A stretch of 48,109 nucleotides of DNA, taken from Pseudomonadota bacterium (GTDB lineage: Bacteria; Pseudomonadota; Gammaproteobacteria; Steroidobacterales; Steroidobacteraceae). Positions 46,037 through 48,109 of the stretch are shown piece after piece. Position 1 is the stretch's first letter, and every line of letters begins with the position of its first letter. The position numbers were made by a program, and so were the translations under genes. The stretch is taken from the NCBI GenBank assembly GCA_947449495.1, contig CANFSB010000010.1:1-48109 (forward strand), in the 5' to 3' direction. The notes under the pieces were generated by a model, which worked only from the letters and a program-made list of their open reading frames with translations, did not search any database and was not told the DNA's origin.

Positions 46037-46747
46037 TCATGCCTTCATAAGGCCTGCGTCGCGAGCCGCAGCAATTTCATCACGCATGCGGCCGATCATC
46101 TGGCCATAGTCCGGCGCACCAAAGATGGCTGAACCGGCCACGAAGGTATCTGCGCCTGCGGCAGCAATGGCGCGGATATTGTCGGCCTTAACGCCACCGT
46201 CCACTTCCAAGCGCACTGCACGGCCACTGGCATCGATGCGACGGCGCACCTCGGCCAGCTTGGTCAACGCACCGGGAATGAACTGCTGGCCACCGAAGCC
46301 CGGGTTCACCGACATCAGCAGCACCATGTCGAGCTTGTCGAGTGTGTGATCGAGCCAGTGCAAAGGCGTGGCGGGATTGAACACCAGCCCCGGTTTGCAA
46401 CCGAGTTCGCGGATCAAACCGATGGTGCGATCGACGTGCTCGCTGGCTTCGGGATGAAACGTGATGTACGTGGCACCGGCCTTAGCGAAGTCCGGAATGA
46501 TGCGATCTACGGGCTTTACCATCAGGTGCACGTCGATCGGTGCAGTGATGCCGTGGCGACGCAGTGCCTCGCAGACCAACGGGCCGATGGTGAGATTGGG
46601 GACGTAGTGATTGTCCATCACATCGAAGTGCACGATGTCGGCGCCTGCGGCCAGCACGCCAGTGACCTCTTCACCCAGCCGGGCAAAGTCAGCCGAGAGG
46701 ATGGATGGCGCAATCCACGGCGCCTGCAACTGTGAAGGTATAGCCAT
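46037..46747 (-). CDS. rpe: Ribulose-phosphate 3-epimerase
   Basis: A 236-residue TIM-barrel enzyme interconverting ribulose and xylulose 5-phosphates. Motifs are [36 protein letters not shown] (metal-binding His and Asp), [58 protein letters not shown] 46747 is the family-like start, 29 bases after the djlA stop; the open frame upstream enters djlA. TAGACT lies 8 bases before the ATG. Works with RpiA and links to the pentose supply for purine synthesis. Confidence 0.96.
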   Translation of the reverse strand: MAIPSQLQAPWIAPSILSADFARLGEEVTGVLAAGADIVHFDVMDNHYVPNLTIGPLVCEALRRHGITAPIDVHLMVKPVDRIIPDFAKAGATYITFHPEASEHVDRTIGLIRELGCKPGLVFNPATPLHWLDHTLDKLDMVLLMSVNPGFGGQQFIPGALTKLAEVRRRIDASGRAVRLEVDGGVKADNIRAIAAAGADTFVAGSAIFGAPDYGQMIGRMRDEIAAARDAGLMKA

Positions 46748-46776
46748 GGGCCAGCAGTCTACGCCAGCACCGCCGC

Positions 46777-47553
46777 TCAACCCAGCCCGCGCTTCTCGCG
46801 CAGCAGTTCCCAAGCCTCGCGGATCTGCTGCGTGCGCTCCTTGGCATGCTCAAGCATGGAGTCTGGCAGGCCGTTGGCTTTGAGCTTGTCGGGATGGTTG
46901 CGACTCATCTGGCGCCGATAGGCCTTGGTAACCTCAGCGTCGCTGGCATCGGACTCTACTTCCAGCACGCGATATGCGGCTGCCATACGCGCTTCGGCGC
47001 TGACCCCTGCAGTGCTGCCGCTGCCGCTGCCCCCGCCGCGCAGCGCGGCTTCCAGGCGCCCCAGCGAGGCAGCATCAAAGCCCAGCGCCAAGGCCACTCG
47101 CGTGACACGCTCACGGGCCGGCCCGCTCATGTCGTTGCCTGCCAGCGCAGCGCGCAGTTGGATTTCCATGAACACGGAGCGCAACCCGCTTTGCGGACTG
47201 CAGGCGGTGCACAGGCGCTGCAGTTCGAGGTTCAAATTGAAGTCTGTGCGCTTGCCGCTGTTGAACAGCGCAATGGCCTGCAACACCTGCGGCGGCGTCA
47301 GCCGCAATGCGCTCATCACGCTGCGGGCAGCGGCAATTTCGCGCTCGCTGACGCGGCCGTCGGCCTTGGCGACATGACCCATCACCAGAAACGTCGCGCG
47401 AAAGAACGACTCCTGCGGTCCCGCCGATGCTGCGATCTGACGCGACTCCACGTGCGAGTCGTATTGATGGCCCAAAAAGGCACCAACCGCCGCGCCAACC
47501 GGTCCCAGTGCCGCGCCCAGCGATGCGCCGATAATCTTGCCTGTCCAACCCAT
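46777..47553 (-). CDS. djlA: Membrane-anchored co-chaperone DjlA
   Basis: A 258-residue DnaJ-like protein. The N-terminus has a glycine-rich membrane segment ([22 protein letters not shown]), followed by a TerB-like helical domain ([23 protein letters not shown]) and a Gly/Ser linker near residue 175. A C-terminal J domain follows with the catalytic HPD ([19 protein letters not shown]). J domains stimulate DnaK. The layout equals E. coli DjlA. Followed by rpe on the same strand. Confidence 0.93.
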   Translation of the reverse strand: MGWTGKIIGASLGAALGPVGAAVGAFLGHQYDSHVESRQIAASAGPQESFFRATFLVMGHVAKADGRVSEREIAAARSVMSALRLTPPQVLQAIALFNSGKRTDFNLNLELQRLCTACSPQSGLRSVFMEIQLRAALAGNDMSGPARERVTRVALALGFDAASLGRLEAALRGGGSGSGSTAGVSAEARMAAAYRVLEVESDASDAEVTKAYRRQMSRNHPDKLKANGLPDSMLEHAKERTQQIREAWELLREKRGLG

Positions 47554-47618
47554 GCGATGTGCCTGCGTCTTGACCCCGTTCGGGGCAGGGCCGCAAGATG
47601 CGCGCCCCCTTTGCGCCT

Positions 47619-48109
47619 ATGGTAACAACCTTGGCAACGCCTCCGGACACCGTGTTTGAGACTGACATCCACAGCCTGCAGCGCCTGCATAAAGGCAAGG
47701 TGCGCGATGTCTATGCCATCGACGAGCACAGCCTGCTGATCATCACCACCGACCGGCTATCAGCCTTTGATGTGGTGTTGCCCGATCCCATTCCGGGCAA
47801 GGGTCGCGTGCTCAATCGCATCTCCAATTTCTGGTTCGCGCGCACCGGTCACATCGTGCCCAATCATCTGCTGCAGCGGCCGCTGGCCGAGGTGTTGCCC
47901 GATGCTGCCGAACGCCGCCAAGCCGAAGGCCGTAGCGTCATTGCGCGGCGACTGCGTGCGCTGCCGGTAGAGGCCGTGGTACGCGGCTATCTGATCGGCT
48001 CGGGCTGGAAGGACTATCAGGCCACCGGCAGTGTCTGCGGCATCACGCTGCCGCAAGGTTTGCGTCAGGCCCAGCGTCTGCCACAACCGCTGTTCACACC
48101 GGCCACCAA
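47619..48109 (+). CDS. purC: Phosphoribosylaminoimidazole-succinocarboxamide synthase PurC (3' end outside window)
   Basis: An open frame running off the right edge. SAICAR synthase ligates aspartate to CAIR in purine synthesis. Motifs are LHKGKVRDVYAIDEHSLLII, TTDRLSAFDVVLPDPIPGKGRVLNRIS, FWFARTGHIVPNH, and VEAVVRGYLIGSGWKDYQATG, as in the longer, eukaryote-like PurC forms. ATG 47619 is used. ATG 47598 is in frame with an AGGG upstream and would add 7 residues; a TTG at 47631 is also possible. It is divergent from djlA. Confidence 0.93.
   Translation, partial: MVTTLATPPDTVFETDIHSLQRLHKGKVRDVYAIDEHSLLIITTDRLSAFDVVLPDPIPGKGRVLNRISNFWFARTGHIVPNHLLQRPLAEVLPDAAERRQAEGRSVIARRLRALPVEAVVRGYLIGSGWKDYQATGSVCGITLPQGLRQAQRLPQPLFTPAT

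Overview
This is a chromosomal core region of a high-GC (my estimate, low to mid 60s percent) gammaproteobacterium. Pointers are 6S RNA between zapA and ygfA/fau, the kdsD-kdsC-lptCAB-rpoN-hpf-rapZ-zapE block, lpoA beside rsmI, sspB behind a petABC bc1 operon, a UbiI-UbiH-PepP-YgfB operon, and an E1alpha/E1beta/E2 pyruvate dehydrogenase of the kind I associate with Xanthomonadales and neighbouring orders (Nevskiales/Steroidobacterales-like). The placement below class is inference. I see no insertion sequence, prophage, CRISPR array or rRNA.

Layout. 1-2990: rsmI (cut by the left edge), lpoA and yraN. 3009-8324: an accessory-looking carbohydrate cassette with a secreted cytochrome c/sugar-dehydrogenase fusion, divergent from a secreted GH3 glycosidase and an FHS-family sugar transporter. 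8317-11482: ubiquinol-cytochrome c reductase petABC plus the ClpXP adaptor sspB (minus strand). 11555-14305: a DegS-like protease, then murA and a BolA-like gene. 14363-21710: a nine-gene block for Kdo synthesis, LPS export, sigma-54, ribosome hibernation, RapZ and ZapE. 21680-26706: RarD, a three-gene pyruvate dehydrogenase cluster and gpmA. 26719-32525: a minus-strand run dgkA, a giant tandem HtrA protease, tsaC/sua5, an ornithine-decarboxylase-like gene and a membrane-anchored RraB. 32611-38578: ispG-phhB facing ubiI-ubiH-pepP-ygfB. 38647-40491: zapB-like, zapA, 6S RNA, fau and an EVE-domain gene. 40500-40730: a tiny lysine-rich gene with a strong promoter and structured 3' region. 40760-43368: rpiA, a structured leader with a small ORF, and leuA. 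43428-44345: rplM-rpsI-tRNA-Gln. 44478-48109: coq7, crp, rpe, djlA and the start of purC.

Genes are tightly packed. Stop/start overlaps (ATGA, TGATG, TTGA) are common, so most blocks are probably polycistronic. No stretch over 300 bases lacks a gene or RNA; the longest gap (41441-41679) carries the leuA leader. Non-ATG starts are frequent (rsmI GTG, yraN GTG, sspB GTG, lptC TTG, pdhA TTG, gpmA TTG, fau GTG).

The most interesting signals are: a transcription unit for a 16-residue Lys/Ala peptide that may also be a small RNA; a repeated arrangement in which a sigma-70 -10 box ends 6 or 7 bases before the start codon (leaderless mRNAs); a bacterial protein with the Nma111/Deg7 layout of two protease and four PDZ domains; a membrane-tethered RraB; a structured leader with a small ORF before leuA; and a CRP with an acidic tail preceded by a long inverted repeat.
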